This document shows, in pieces, positions 1-11,274 of a stretch of 64,000 bases of DNA. A program made the position numbers and the translations under genes. Source of the stretch: Cephalotus follicularis (Eukaryota > Streptophyta > Magnoliopsida > Oxalidales > Cephalotaceae); the NCBI GenBank assembly GCA_001972305.1, contig BDDD01001490.1, positions 124,001 to 188,000 on the forward strand. The letters run 5' to 3'. Every line of letters begins with the position of its first letter. The stretch's first letter is position 1. The notes below the pieces were generated by a model, which worked only from the letters and a program-made list of their open reading frames with translations, had not been told where the DNA came from and did no database searches.

Positions 1-164
1 TGCATCCAGTTCAGGCAGAGTTACGGGCAGGGACCATCCCTCCACAGCCACTGACAGTGGTATGTTATTTTTCTTCAAAATAATAGGAAAGCTTGTTAAA
101 CTTATGAATATAATGGATATATAAATCTTTTCAATCACTTCACTTGGTTCACAATATCCTGTAG

Positions 165-1830
165 GTTCTCAGTCCCATACTAGAGGACCCACTGTAGGTA
201 TTGATCATCCGGCACAGCCGGAGGATCGGGTCTTTGTATCGATTGTTGGAGAGAGGTAGCTATACTTATGGATTTAAAATTATTCTAACGACGATAAATC
301 TCATGTGTATATAATCACCATAATTTTTTGATTTGGTTTTGCAGTGACTTTCCAATCCTTGAAGTTAAATCCAAGATCGGTGTGTTGTTTAGAAGTAGGT
401 TGCTACAACCCTGGCACAAACACAGTTTGTGGCCTCAGGAAGAGCATGATCAGCTGTGGGAGAAGTTATGTGTAAGTCAATTGTTTAACATTTCATTTTG
501 TCACGTTGTATACATGTATTATTCAATTCTCTTTCCCGCATTCATAGTTTGCTAAGAACTTTAAATGATTTTGTATTTGTAGGAGCTTTTTTATTTTGAT
601 TCGCCAGGCAAAGCTCAAGCAATGTTTGACCAATACTGCAAAATTAATTACAAAGAGTGGATGTGTGATTTGAGGAATGAGTCGAAGATGCTTGCAAAAG
701 TAAATGACCTCACAGAGGCCGACAGGCAGTTCCCCCCAAGAATCGTTCCCCTACCAGTTTGGGAGCAACTGATGGATATATGGTTGGATCCTAGTTGGCA
801 GGTTAGCTCTTCAAGGCATAAGAACAATAGGTCTAGTGCAAGTCATCTTCCCTACAATGGAGGAAATCGCAGTATGAACTTAATCTTTATTAACCATTTA
901 TTTCTTACTTTTTGTCCATTAACTTGTATTGTTTTTTTATTTTTGTATTTAGGAGAAAAATAATGAAGACTTCATAGATCTTTTTAATAAATTTCACACT
1001 CCCAAAGGTGCTTCTGAGCCTCGTGAAGAAGTTGCTGTTTGCTTTGTAAGTTATACTTACAGTGAATTTAGTATCAAGTGAATATGATTTTATTTGTGAT
1101 GCAAATCTTGAGGAATAACATACATAATTTTTTTTTTGTTTCTTTGCAGAATACGTACAAAAAGCTGAAGGCGGATGCTGTAATGAGAGGAGGAGGAGAA
1201 GGGGGGCGGGGGCATCATCACAACCACCTACGAAGGTGGTTGACTTGGACATGTGGTTGGAGACGGTGGGAAAGCCGGAGAAGGGGTTAATTCATGGCCT
1301 TGGAAATTTTATAAATGCTAAAAAGGCAAAGAAGAAGTATCAATCGAGCTCATCATCGTGTAGAAAGCGGAGCTTCAGTTCATGGTGGTCCTGATCATAC
1401 TCCTAGTGTGCCTGATGCGAGCGTGTAGGAGGTGGTTCAACGACATATTGGAGGACTGCGTGAGGAACTTATGGCAGCCATGAGCGCGCAGATTGCAACT
1501 ATTCAGGACATATTTGCAAAGCATATGAGAGGGTCGTATCCTGGAGCGTCGCACAATAACCCAAATGCGACTACACATTTTGATCCTGGTGTTGGTCCTC
1601 ACTCAGCTGCTTGTCCTATTGTTTCGTCATCGCAGCAGACTTCATACGGTCCTCAGTTTGCTCCTCCACATCGGATTACTCAGCCAGCAGCTCCTCCAGC
1701 GTAATTTGGTCAGCCTACCCCTTCTCGGCAGCGTGCTTATCATGACCGACCTTCTCCGTACCCAGATGTTCATATGTATCGGTCACAGCATGATGATGAT
1801 GATGATGATAATGAGGATGATGATGATTAG
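165..1830 (+). pseudogene. CACTA-associated Transposase_24 (Ptta/En/Spm) family protein, broken
   Basis: Exons bounded by AG/GT signals can be followed at about 165-255, 345-471, 583-871, 953-1045 and 1150-1830. Recognisable family landmarks are the Trp-containing segment ending LWEKLC, the motif SSRHKNNRSSASHLPYNGG in exon 583-871 (the S..NK.NR....HTGGS signature of the family), a short LFNKFHTPKG exon, the KPEKGLIHGLGNF motif near 1275-1310 (family G..KGRVYGLG), and an acidic Asp-rich tail coded at about 1780-1830. Defects: the frame changes in the purine-rich run near 1185-1215, and there is a TAA stop at 1702-1704 before the tail. In CACTA elements such proteins are thought to assist transposition by DNA binding; that role is family knowledge. 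Earlier exons are outside the window. Confidence 0.7.
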
Positions 1831-1982
1831 GATCGCGATGATGCACGCTATTGTGCTGATAATTAGATGTGAACATTCGTCAAAGTTTTTTTGCTGTTAA
1901 ATTGCTGGGGAAATTGAATAAGATACTGTTTTCATGCTGTCCTTTTCTTGTGACAACATTTATGAATTTTGATATTTGAATT

Positions 1983-1987
1983 TCATA
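1983..1987. repeat. Target site duplication of RT1, left copy (tcata)
   Basis: tcata directly precedes the 5' LTR and recurs directly after the 3' LTR at 9295-9299. This fixes both ends of RT1 and shows that it inserted into the CACTA element. Confidence 0.92.
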
Positions 1988-2631
1988 TGTAATACCCTGT
2001 ATGTCCATGTGTTAAATTTTTGGACCTTTTGAATTATTTTTGTGGGCATTTATTTATTTATTTTGGGTATGTGAACCATCCACTTTGGTTTTGTCCTTGG
2101 CTAGGCTGAGTTACTTCTGGCCTTGGACCGTTGAATAATGATTTATACATTAGTAATTGATTTATAAAACTTTTTATATAAAATTTATCTTTCTTTCACA
2201 TTTCTTTTAATTTTTTTCTTTCTTTTCCCTTCTTTCTTTCTTCCTTTTCTTTCATCTCTCACTTACACTCTCTCCCATCTCTCACTTACTCTCTCTCTCC
2301 CATTCTCACGCCTCTCTCCCATTCTTATGTCTCTCTCCCATCTCTCACTTACTCTCTCCCATTCTCACGCCTCTCTCCCATTCTCATGTCTCTCTCCCAT
2401 CTCTCACTTACTCTCTCCCATTTTTGAACAGTATCTAATTTTAGAATATGTTTTTAGTTTCGGATTATGTTAAAGTTTTTCAAACTATGTTTTCAGATTA
2501 TGTTATGTTTTTGGCTTGCAGACCACCACGTATTTTTTAATAAAGATAAGATTACGCCTTAAGTTCATATTTAGATATTCTGTTACGTTGAGTTCGGACC
2601 TGTAAGGGATCCCACCTTTGGGGGTGTTACA
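1988..2631 (+). repeat. RT1 5' LTR (shortened)
   Basis: Begins tgtaatacc and ends ggggtgttaca. Matches the 3' LTR at both ends, but the block between the TCTCCC-rich tract (to about 2420) and ttgaacagtatc (about 2424) lacks roughly 1.17 kb that the 3' LTR has. The pyrimidine-rich tract at 2260-2420 is a degenerate tandem repeat of tctctcccattctca-like units, a plausible slippage or recombination site for the loss. Confidence 0.92.
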
Positions 2632-2636
2632 GATTG

Positions 2637-2647
2637 TGGTATCAGAG
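2637..2647 (+). other. RT1 primer binding site (initiator tRNA-Met type)
   Basis: tggtatcagag lies 5 bp after the 5' LTR and is the usual complement of the 3' end of plant initiator tRNA-Met used to prime minus-strand synthesis. Confidence 0.9.
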
Positions 2648-2802
2648 ACTAGGTTTTGTTTCCTTATAAGACCTAACTAGGTTTGACCTGTGAGATTGGG
2701 TAGACTTTGGGTTAAGGCTATTTCGTTACGGTCTGTTCGATATGTCTTGTTTCGGCTTTTTGATTCTTTTGTCTTTATCGTGTTCTGGTTCCTTGTTCGT
2801 AG

Positions 2803-3960
2803 ATGGCACGTGGACGTGGACGTGGACGTGGGTGACCAAGGAATGACAGAGTGGAAGGTGAACCAGCTGTCGCAAGGGAAGAGGTCATAAATGAGCCTGC
2901 TGTGGACGAGTTGGTGAGACGGGCAGTGGCTCAAGAGGTTAATAGAGTTATGCACCAGCAAATTCCAGGACAGGGCCACCGAGAGCAAGTTATTGAGGAG
3001 AATGCACCAGCTGATGCTCATGTGGATATGGGAACTAGGGACCGGCCTGGTACTCCAGTTTATGTTTGGCTTGAGAGGTTCCAAAAGCAAAGACCGCAGT
3101 CTTTTAGCTCGGCACTGACACCTGTTGAGGCAGAGCACTGGGTCGCACACATGGTGAAATTTTTTGATGTGCTGGGTTGTGATGATGAGCAGAAGGTTAA
3201 ATTGGCTGCATACAAGCTGGAAGGTGACGCTCAAAGGTGGTGGAAAACCTTGAAGTTGGCTAAGGGTGGAAGATTTATTGATGCTTTATCCTGGTCGGGG
3301 TTCTGTGAAGTCTTCTATCAGCAGTATTTTCCCACTGCCGACAAGGAGGCTTATGCAAGGGAGTATGTGAATACAAGGCAAAAAGATGGAGAGTCAGTTA
3401 CTGAGTTCTTAGCATGGTTCACCAGATTGGCAGGTTTTGCTGGATCCGCAGCGGGAACGGTAGAGGAACAGGCTGAGAAGTTTAAGTGGAAGTTGCACTA
3501 TCAGCTCAGAGGCAAGTTGATAAACTCAAGGTTTGCTGATGTTTCCGAGGTTGCTAATGCTGCAAAGAACATAGAGATGGAGAGGTTAGACTTCCAGGCA
3601 GCCCGGCAGGAAGGAGAAAGGAAGCGTAACAGAAATGATTTCCAAGGACAGAATTCTGGGCAGCAGAACAAGAGTCAAGGTGGCCACTGGAATAAAGGCC
3701 GTGACAATAAGCATCAAAAGAAGAATGAAAATCAGAACAAGGGTGGAGGGCAGCAACGTCGGCAAGATCAGAGGCAAGCGCAGGGAGCTGGTGGTGGGGG
3801 TAACCCCAATGTTCATATTGCATAGTGCGAGATTTATGGGAGGAAACATCCGGTTGGCACTTGCTACTGGGCTACTGGGGCTTGCTTTGTGTGTGGGCAG
3901 CAGGGTCATGGCTTTATGGATTGACAAGACCCTCGTGCGAAGGAAAGGAGAGGCAATGGA
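2803..3960 (+). pseudogene. RT1 gag (capsid/nucleocapsid) remnant
   Basis: The frame opens at ATG 2803 with an Arg-Gly-rich start (MARGRGRGRG), is cut by TGA at 2833-2835, then runs open to TAG 3823-3825. The retrotransposon gag core is visible around VYVWLERFQKQRPQSF and EGDAQRWWKTL (about 3060-3260), followed by a basic Gln/Asn-rich segment. After TAG the same frame continues into two zinc-knuckle-like stretches: CEIYGRKHPVGTC (one Cys position now Tyr) and CFVCGQQGH, in which the last Cys codon position is TGA (3922-3924). Gag would form the particle shell and bind the RNA template; here it is broken. Confidence 0.85.
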
Positions 3961-4555
3961 GGAGATGTGGGACAGCGCAATGTTGGAGGCAGAGTCTTTG
4001 CATTGACTACTCATCAGGCAGCTAATGCTCCAGGTACTGTTTCGGGTTTCCTTTCTATTGGTAACCATAGGGCTTTTGTATTGTATGATTCTGGATCGAC
4101 TCACTATGTAGTAGCAAGATCTTTTGTCCGACATCTTGGGATGCCTTCGCAGTTTTTGGATCCAGTTCTGGTTCTTTCTACCCCTATGGGTGCTTCTGTT
4201 ATTATATCAGGGTATTTCAGAGATTGCCCTGTTTAGTTCGATGACAAGGTTCGTGAGGCGGACCTTTTTCCTATTGATATGCATGATTTTGATATAATTC
4301 TTGGCATGGACTGGTTGGACCGACATCGAGCTTCGATTGATTGTCACGCTCGGAGGATTTTATTTGGAGATGTGGATAGACCTGATTTTATTTATCAGGG
4401 TTCACGACCGAAGAAGGATGCTAAGATAATTTCGGCTTTGAAGGCTCGAAAGTTGGTGGCTAAGGGCGCTGAAGGGTTCTTAGCAACTGTGAAGGATGTC
4501 TGAAAGGATGAACCTCGCCCTGAGGATTATCCTGTTGTTAGAGAGTTTTCAGAAT
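3961..4555 (+). pseudogene. RT1 aspartic protease remnant
   Basis: Same frame as gag. The aspartic protease active site is present as LYDSGSTHYVVARSF (about 4081-4125), followed downstream by the ILGMDWLDRHRASIDC segment (about 4300-4345) typical of gypsy proteases. Stops at 4234-4236 and 4501-4503 interrupt it. A one-base shift near 4556 (in the VREF-to-VFPEELPG transition) moves the downstream reverse transcriptase into another frame. Confidence 0.82.
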
Positions 4556-5977
4556 GTATTTCCGGAGGAGTTACCGGGTTTGGCACCGCAACGGGAAGTG
4601 GAGTTTACCATTGAACTCATTCTTGGGGCGACACCTATATCAAAGGCACCTTACAGGATGGCACCACTTGAGTTTCAAGAGTTGAAGGAGTAGTTGCAAG
4701 AGTTGTTAGATCAGGGTTTTATCCGGCCGAGTGTTTCGCCGTGGGGAGCTCCGGTTCTGTTTGTGAAGAAGAAAGACGGTTCTATGAGGCTGTGCATAGA
4801 CTACAGAGAATTGAATCGGATTACTATCAGGAACAAATACCCTTTGCCTAGGATTGATGACCTATTTGATCAACTCCAAGGTGCGAGGCATTTTTCTAAG
4901 ATCGATTTGAGGTCTGGATATCATCAGTTACGGGTAAGGGATGAAGACATAACTAAGACTGCTTTTAGCGCACGGTATGGGCATTATGAGTTTCTGGTGA
5001 TGCCGTTTGGACTTACAAATGCGCCGGCAGTCTTCATGGACTTGATGAATCGGGTGTTTCATGAATTCCTGGATCGGTTTGTAATCGTGTTTATCGATGA
5101 TATCTTGGTGTATTCCAAGTCGAAGGAGGAACATGAGGAGCAGCTTCGTATAGTGCTGGGGATCTTGAGGAAGAATCAGCTATATGCGAAGTTTTGAAAG
5201 TGTGAATTTTGGTTGGAACAGGTGGCATTTTTGGGGCACGTGGTTACTGCGGAAGGTATTAGTGTTGATCCTACTAAGGTTGAGGCTATTACTAAATGGC
5301 CGAGACCTACCACAGTGACGGAGGTTAGAAACTTTTTGGGTTTGGCTGGTTACTATAGGCGGTTTGTGGAAGGTTTTTCCTCCATAGCCTTGCCACTGAC
5401 TCAGCTTATGAGAAAGGGAGCTAAGTTTGTGTGGAATGAAGAACATGAGGCAAGCTTTGAGAAATTAAAGAATAGTCTTGTGTCTGCACCGATTCTTCGT
5501 TTGCCGTCTGAGTCAGGTGGATACCAGATTTACAGTGATGCTTCAAAGAAGGGTTTGGGTTGTGTTCTGATGCAGCATGGTCATGTGATAGCATATGCTT
5601 CGAGACAGTTGAAGCCGTATGAAGTGAACTATCCTACACACGATCTTGAGATGGCGGCAGTTGTATTTGCTTTGAAGATATGGAGACACTACCTGTACGT
5701 AGAATCTTGTGACGTTTTCACCGCTCATAAGAGTCTCAAGTACATTTTCACGCAGAAAGAGTTGAACATGCGTCAGAGGCGGTGGTTGGAGCTTTTAAAG
5801 AATTACGATTTGAGTATTCAGTACCACCCTAGTAAAGCAAATGTGGTAGCTGACGCTCTTAGTCGGAAGAGTTCTGGGAGTGTGGCAGCTTTAGTTACTC
5901 AGTCGCATTTTGATAGCGGATATGGAGAGGTTGGATTTGAATCTGTTCGTTCGGGGTTCAGATGGGTATATGGCTAG
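4556..5977 (+). pseudogene. RT1 reverse transcriptase and RNase H remnant
   Basis: Reverse transcriptase starts at VFPEELPGL. It shows [30 protein letters not shown], the catalytic [10 protein letters not shown] (about 5085-5115) and the thumb-connection segment [15 protein letters not shown] (about 5333-5380). RNase H follows with [15 protein letters not shown] (about 5530-5575), [11 protein letters not shown] and the end motif [14 protein letters not shown]. In-frame stops occur at 4691-4693 and 5195-5197. The catalytic Asp pair is kept, so these are later scars. It would copy element RNA into DNA. Confidence 0.9.
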
Positions 5978-7422
5978 TATGAGTATTGAACCTACTCTTG
6001 TATCCCGGATTAAGGCGGCTCAGAGCGATGATGGTGAGTTATGGGCCTTAGTCCAGAACATCGATGAGGGTAAGCAGTTGGAGTTTCGCGTGGATGAGCA
6101 TGGTATCATATGGCTGGGTAGACGATTGTGTGTGCCGGCTGATCCTACTATCAGAGAAGCCGTTTTATCTGAGGCACACAGTTCTCCATTTTCTATACAT
6201 CCGGGTTCTACAAAAATGTATAGAGACTTGAAGAAAAATTTCTGGTGGAATGGAATGAAGAGGGATGTAGCCAAATTTGTTGGGAGGTGTTTGGTCTGTC
6301 AATAGGTCAAGATTGAGCACCAGCGAGCTAGTGGATTGTTACAGCCCCTTGGAGCTTCCAGTATGGAAATGAGAGAGCATAGCAATGGATTTCGTTACAG
6401 GTTTGCCAAGAACTTTCAGGAGGAATGATGCTATCTGGGTAGTAGTTGATCGATTGACCAAATCGGCTCACTTCTTGGCTATCCGAGAGGATTTTTCTGT
6501 GGACCGTTTAGCGGAGGTTTTTCAGCGAGAGATAGTGAGGCTTCATGGGACACCTGTATCCATTGTATCGAATAGGGATCCCCGTTTCGCTTCGCGGTTT
6601 TGGAAGGGATTTCAAAAGGCATGGGGTACGAGGCTTAATTACAGTACAGCTTTCCATCCACAGACAGATGGGCAGTCTGAGAGGACCCACACTTTAGAGG
6701 ACATGCTGAGGTCTTGTGCTTTAGAGTGGACTGGAAACTGGGATGACTATTTGAGCTTGGTGGAGTTTGCATATAATAACAGTTGGCATGCTAGTATTCG
6801 GATGGCTCTGTTTGAGGCTTTGTATGGGAGGAAGTGTCGAGCTCCAACTTGTTGGGATGAAGTAGGAGAAAGGGTCATCGAGGGACCTGAGCTAGTTCAG
6901 ATCACTACTGATAAAGTGACTCTAGCTAGGGAAAGATTGAAGGCAGCTCAAACCCGACAGAAGAGTTATGCAGATAGACATCAGAGGGACTTAGAGTTTA
7001 AAGCAGGTGAGCACGTGTTTTTAAAGGTTTCACCTTGGAAAGGAGTCCGTCGGTTTGGATTGAAAGGGAAATTGAGTCCTCGGTTTATTGGACCATTTGA
7101 AGTTCTGGAAAAAGTTGGCACAGTTGCATATCGGTTAGCTTTGCCTCCACAGTTAGCACATGTCCATAACGTGTTCCATGTATCTATGCTGAGGGGTCAT
7201 CAGTACCATCCCTTGCACGTAGTCCACTATCCTTTGGACAAGATTCGGGAGGATTTATCTTGCGATGAGGAGGCTGAAGCTATTCTAGATCGACAAGAGC
7301 GGGTTATAAGGAGCAAGACCATTCCTTTTTTCAAGGTCTTGTGGAAGAACCACCCCGAACGTGAAGCTACATGGGAGTTAGAGGAGCATATTCGGGAAGA
7401 ATACCCTCGCTTGTTTGTTTAA
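5910..7422 (+). pseudogene. RT1 integrase with chromodomain-like tail, frameshifted
   Basis: The N-terminal HHCC zinc domain is seen as [17 protein letters not shown] and GRCLVCQ (to 6302), ended by TAG at 6303. After a frame change near 6320-6385 the core follows: [15 protein letters not shown] (first Asp), IVSNRDPRFASRF (second Asp), and STAFHPQTDGQSERT (Glu). One residue appears missing after ERT compared with relatives (RTHTLEDM against RTIQTLEDM). The C-terminal half holds the GPF region (RFIGPFEVLEKVG), [10 protein letters not shown] and a chromodomain-like end with ATWELEEHI. Integrase inserts the cDNA; chromodomain tails are known to steer insertion to heterochromatin. Confidence 0.88.
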
Positions 7423-7476
7423 GGTACGTGATTATTTATGATTTTGGGACGAAATCTTTTTTTTAGGGGGTAGAGA

Positions 7477-9294
7477 TGTAATACTCTGTCTGTCCATGTG
7501 TTAAATTTTTGGACCTTTTGAATTATTTTTGTGGGTCATTTATTTATTTATTTTGGGTATGTGAACTATCCACTTTGGTTTTGTCCTTGGCTGGGCTAAG
7601 TTGCTTCTAGACTTGGACCGTTGAATAATGATTTGTACATTAGTAATTGATTTATAAAACTTTTTATATAAAATTTACCTTTCTTTCACATTTCTTTTAT
7701 TTTTTTTCTTTCTTTTCCTTTCTTTCTTTCTTCCTTTTCTTTCATCTCTCACTTACTCTCTCTCCCATTCTCACGCCTCTCTCCCATTCTCATGTCTCTC
7801 TCCCATCTCTCACTTACTCTCTCCCATTCTCACGCCTCTCTCCCATTCTCATGTCTCTCTCCCATCTCTCACTTACTCTCTCCCATCTCTCATGTCTCTC
7901 TCCCATTCTCATCTCTCTCTCCCATCTCTCACTTACTCTCTCCCATTCTCACGCCTCTCTCCCATTCTCCCACACGTCTCTCTCTCTGGCGCATCTCTCT
8001 CCATCAAACTCTCACTTGCTCCATGTCCCTCTCTCCCACGTTTCTCTTTTTTTTTAAACGTTGGCCACCTCTTGCATTACTTCATCTTCTTTGCCTGGAC
8101 TCTCTCTCTCTCTCACTCTTGCGCCGACGCCATTGTTGAACAGCTCAGAGGAAAATTTCTTGCAGTGCCGCCCACAGTCCTTCATCACTTCAGGTTCTAT
8201 CTCTTATTTCACTGTGGTGATTCATTTGCTTGATATAAACTGTCTAAATATGCAATTGTTAGACATTTCTCTCTGTGTGTAACACCCTGCACCATTTTCA
8301 TTGCTGGTTCTTAACTTTTCGGGTGTCTGGTGTGGGTTATGGTTTTGTTTGATAAGTTGATGGTTGAAGCCTTGATATTTATCAGATTATATATGCACGG
8401 GGTTGGAATCTCATCCCTCTCCATGCATGTTTTCTTTTTATTTGTCTGTAATCTTGCATCTTTCGGGATTTTGGTTGAGGTTTGCTAGTGGTGTAGACAC
8501 CACTGTCACCCACAACTATCATCTTGGTTCATGCTCAGCATCGAAACCCTCCTGGTTATGCGTTGTTCCTCCTGCATGTGTGTATGTGTGCTGTGTGTGT
8601 TGTGTCGGCAGTGCGCATGTGTATGTGTTAATGAGCAGTGTGTGTGTGCTGTGTAGGGTGTGAAGACAGTGTGTGTGTGTGTTGTGTGTTATGGTGTTGT
8701 ATGTGTGCTGTGTATTGGCAGCCGATGTGTGTGGTTGTGTGTATTGTGAAGACAATGTGTGTGTTGTGTGTGTGAGGGCAGTGTGTGTTGCGTGTTATGG
8801 TGTTGTGTGTGTGTGCTGTGTATTAGCAACCGATATGTGTGGTTGTGTATATTATGATGATAGTGTGTGTGTTGTGGTTATGGTGTAGTGTGTGTGTGCT
8901 GTGAGTGGCAGTGTAGGTGAGTGTGTGCATGGGCAGTGTGAGTGTGTTTGTGTTGTGCACAGTGGGTGTAGATGGTGTTGGTGTGGGTGCTGTTTGAGTG
9001 AGCATTGTTAATGTGTGTGCTGTGTTAGAGTGGGTTGAGACAGTGTGTGTTGCTAGTCATGCCCTTCCCACAAATAAATTATTTATTTTGAACAGTATCT
9101 AATTTTAGAATATGTTTTTAGTTTCGGATTATGTTAAAGTTTTTCAAACTATGTTTTCAGATTATGTTATGTTTTTGGCTTACAGACCACCACGCATTTT
9201 TTAATAAAGATAAGATTACGCTTAAGTTCATATTTAGATATTTTGTTACGTTGAGTTCAGACCTGTAAGGGCTCCCACCTTTGGGGGTGTTACA
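7477..9294 (+). repeat. RT1 3' LTR (long form)
   Basis: Begins tgtaatact after a purine tract (gggggtagaga) and ends gggggtgttaca before TSD tcata. Contains the pyrimidine-rich tandem tract 7740-8020 (TCTCCCATTCTCA/TCTCTCACTTAC units), unremarkable DNA 8020-8570, and a TG-rich minisatellite 8575-9055. The last 220 bp match the end of the 5' LTR. ORFs over the two tracts are low-complexity shadows. Confidence 0.92.
8575..9055 (+). repeat. TG-rich minisatellite in the RT1 3' LTR
   Basis: Degenerate tandem units of the type tgtgtgtgctgtg and tgttgtgtgt, with longer-period copies such as gccgatgtgtgtggttgtg / accgatatgtgtggttgtg. Absent from the 5' LTR. Confidence 0.85.
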
Positions 9295-9353
9295 TCATAT
9301 TTGTTCTTATTGTTTGGTTGCCTTTTTGCTATGTTTTCTTCTGCTTCTTGCAG

Positions 9354-9562
9354 GTTATGATAACTCATGAGGTGACATCAACAACAGTAAATAGAAATAT
9401 TATGGCAGAGTTAGTGAGGCTACACAAAGAATCTGACTTGGGAAGGAAACTGCCTGCCTATGATGGCAGGAAGAGCCTATACACTGCGGGTGAGCTTCCC
9501 TTTGCTTGGAAGGAGTTCACCGTTAAGCTCCAAAATGAAGAGAATGGAGTCAACGGTCCCAA
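9354..9562 (+). pseudogene. AGO10: Captured exon of an AGO10 (PINHEAD/ZWILLE)-type Argonaute
   Basis: An exon with a perfect acceptor (cttcttgcag before 9354) and donor (aagtaagtt at 9561-9569) encodes about 70 residues with the segments ELVRLHKESDLGRK, LPAYDGRKSLYTAGELPF and WKEFTVKL. This matches the region just downstream of the N-terminal domain start in plant Argonautes; ELVRL.KESDLG, GELPF.WKEF and the trailing NGPK are closer to AGO10 than to AGO1 as I recall them. AGO10 sequesters miR165/166 in shoot meristems. Only one exon is present and no PAZ or PIWI domain follows, so this is not a functional Argonaute. The subtype call is from memory and should be checked by alignment. Confidence 0.85.
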
Positions 9563-10056
9563 GTAAGTTGTTACTTGTTCTTCTTATCTTCTTATGCAAA
9601 CATGTTCTTGTACTCTCTATCTCTATCTAAGTTCATTTATTTCATCTTATATCAACAATGTACACCGCCATAGTAGTGTGGAAGAGAGAGTGTTTGGTAA
9701 TGTAGTGCGGAAATTGACATGAACTTCAAAGTAGATATCCTTTTAAGTGTTTAATAATGGTGCTATACCAATTTTGTTTTGCGGTTCATATCCATAACAT
9801 TAACAAGTAATATATTTTACTGTTTGTTTGGTGATTTATCACATTCTAATAATTAATCTAGACATTATAATTATTATTAGTATTTATACTTATTTAAATG
9901 AATAAAGTATTTGATAACAAAGATATACCTAAAGTAGTGTCAAAGTTGTAAAAGGGTGTTTTGTAATAGTATAATTAAAATGGAGAGAAATAGCTTTGGC
10001 ATCTGTTCTTATAATCAAAATTCGTTGAAGATATTTTTGTTTTGGTTTAATTACAG
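9563..10056 (+). other. Intron-like AT-rich spacer
   Basis: Starts with a good donor and ends with ttacag at 10051-10056. No coding signal seen; it behaves as a captured or chimeric intron. Confidence 0.5.
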
Positions 10057-10651
10057 GGTACTCATATTTGATCAATGGTTGATCCTACCCCAACTGGGGA
10101 GCAAGTAAGATCCGAATCAGCAGATGCAGATGATATTGCTGCATCAGAATCTCAGTTGGATGGGCAAATAGGGATGACCTCTTCCTTCTTCATGGATGCC
10201 AAAAGTGAGTTCGTTTCACCCTTAATTTTTGTCTTTGTCACCCTTAAAAAGGAAGTACCATTTTATTTGAAGGCCCACATGGCTAGCATTTGAATGTGGG
10301 GACTGGTTGGCAAGACTAAATATTTGCATGAGAATGATTGCATTTTGAATATTTTCTATTCAAATTAAGAATGATCATGTGAGAAGTAAAGATGGTTATG
10401 TCAAATTGTGCATTCCTTCATTCTTCTTCTGCTTCTCCTTTTATTTTCCTGCTTCCCATCTGTTGTACGTCTCTAAATTGATTTTACTACCCATATTTCA
10501 AGGTTTATTTTCTATTTGCATCAATATTGTATAGTTTACTATCCAATTGGCTTGATTTTTTGGTTCTGTACCTCCTTTTGTAGGAAATTCTGCTTGTGTG
10601 GATACAACATCTATAGTGGATGATTTAGGAGTTGGTTCTGAGATCCTGCAA
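10057..10651 (+). pseudogene. Two captured exons of an unrecognised gene
   Basis: Exon 10057-10204 (acceptor ttacag, donor gtgagt) encodes an acidic Ser/Asp-rich stretch containing VRSESADADDIAASESQLDG. Exon 10584-10651 (acceptor ttttgtag) encodes NSACVDTTSIVDDLGVGSE and reaches TAA at 10652-10654. The two join in phase across a 379-bp intron, which supports a real gene fragment. I do not recognise the protein. It could be an N-terminal part of the SEC14-like gene that follows, or a separate donor gene. Confidence 0.45.
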
Positions 10652-10803
10652 TAAGTTGATCTTACTGCGTAATCAAATACTTATTTAAATCTCCGTTCAA
10701 TTATCTTACTGTACATAGGCAATGTTGGGTACTTTATAATTTTACAATAGAAGAAAAAAACGATCATCTTCCTGGATAAGACTTGTCCTTATTTTGGAAG
10801 CAG

Positions 10804-11274
10804 GTGAAGGAGCTTAAGGCTGCAATCGGTCAACTATCTGGACGAAGTGCACAGTATTGCACTGATTCATGTTTGAGGAGATATTTGGAAGCTCGAAGGT
10901 GGAATGTAGACAAATCAAAGAAAATGTTGGAAGAGACACTTAAATGGACATCCACCTATAAGCCTGACGAAATTCATTGGGTAAGTTAAATTTTTATATT
11001 CTTGCATGTTTACTTACAACAGCAAATTTCTAATAAAACGATGCTCTAAATAGTCCTTCCTTCAGTAGTTAGTTCAATGACAGACCCTTCTCAATCTGTC
11101 AGATTGGTGATCTATTTTCTTGTTGATCTTGGTGAATATGACTTTCATTGACCATTTAAATGATCTTTTTTTCAGCGTCAAGTTACTGTTGAAGGTGAGA
11201 CTGGAAAAGTATACAGAGCGGGTTTTCATGACCGACATGGTAGAACTGTTCTTATTCTGAGACCTGGAATGCAG
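10804..11274 (+). pseudogene. Captured exons of a SEC14-like (CRAL-TRIO) lipid-transfer protein
   Basis: Exon 10804-10980 (acceptor cag, donor gtaagt) encodes KELKAAIGQLSG, CLRRYLEARRWNVDKSKKML and EETLKWTSTYKPDEI, the CRAL-TRIO N-terminal helix domain. Exon 11176-11274 (acceptor ttttttcag, donor gtaggg) continues with GETGKVYRAGFHDRHGR and TVLILRPGMQ, the start of the lipid-binding lobe. The two exons join as in plant SEC14 phosphatidylinositol-transfer proteins. The remaining lobe is missing, so no lipid pocket can form. Introns are kept, so capture was at the DNA level. Confidence 0.85.

Larger units (their letters stand above)
1988..9294 (+). mobile_element. RT1: degenerate Ty3/gypsy (Tekay/Del-like chromovirus) LTR retrotransposon
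   Basis: Complete layout on the plus strand: 5' LTR 1988-2631, tRNA-Met primer site 2637-2647, gag, protease, reverse transcriptase, RNase H, integrase with a chromodomain-like tail, polypurine tract before 7477, 3' LTR 7477-9294, and TSD tcata on both sides. The order PR-RT-RH-IN and the FIDDILVYS box place it in Ty3/gypsy; the C-terminal EREATWELEEHI segment resembles the chromodomain tail of Tekay/Del elements. Stops (2833, 3823, 3922, 4234, 4501, 4691, 5195, 6303) and frameshifts (near 4556, 5910-5960, 6320-6385) show that it is inactive. The two LTRs are of very different length (644 and 1818 bp). Confidence 0.93.

Noticed and set aside
7647..8282. ORFs rich in Ser, Leu and His over the RT1 3' LTR
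   Set aside because: Low-complexity TCTCCC tandem tract; several frames are open at once and there is no known domain.
8279..8310. tgtaacaccctgcacc resembling an LTR start inside the RT1 3' LTR
   Set aside because: No matching end or target duplication could be found, and the rest does not resemble the RT2-family LTR.
8403..9005. Cys/Val-rich and Thr/His-rich ORFs
   Set aside because: Generated by the TG minisatellite on both strands.
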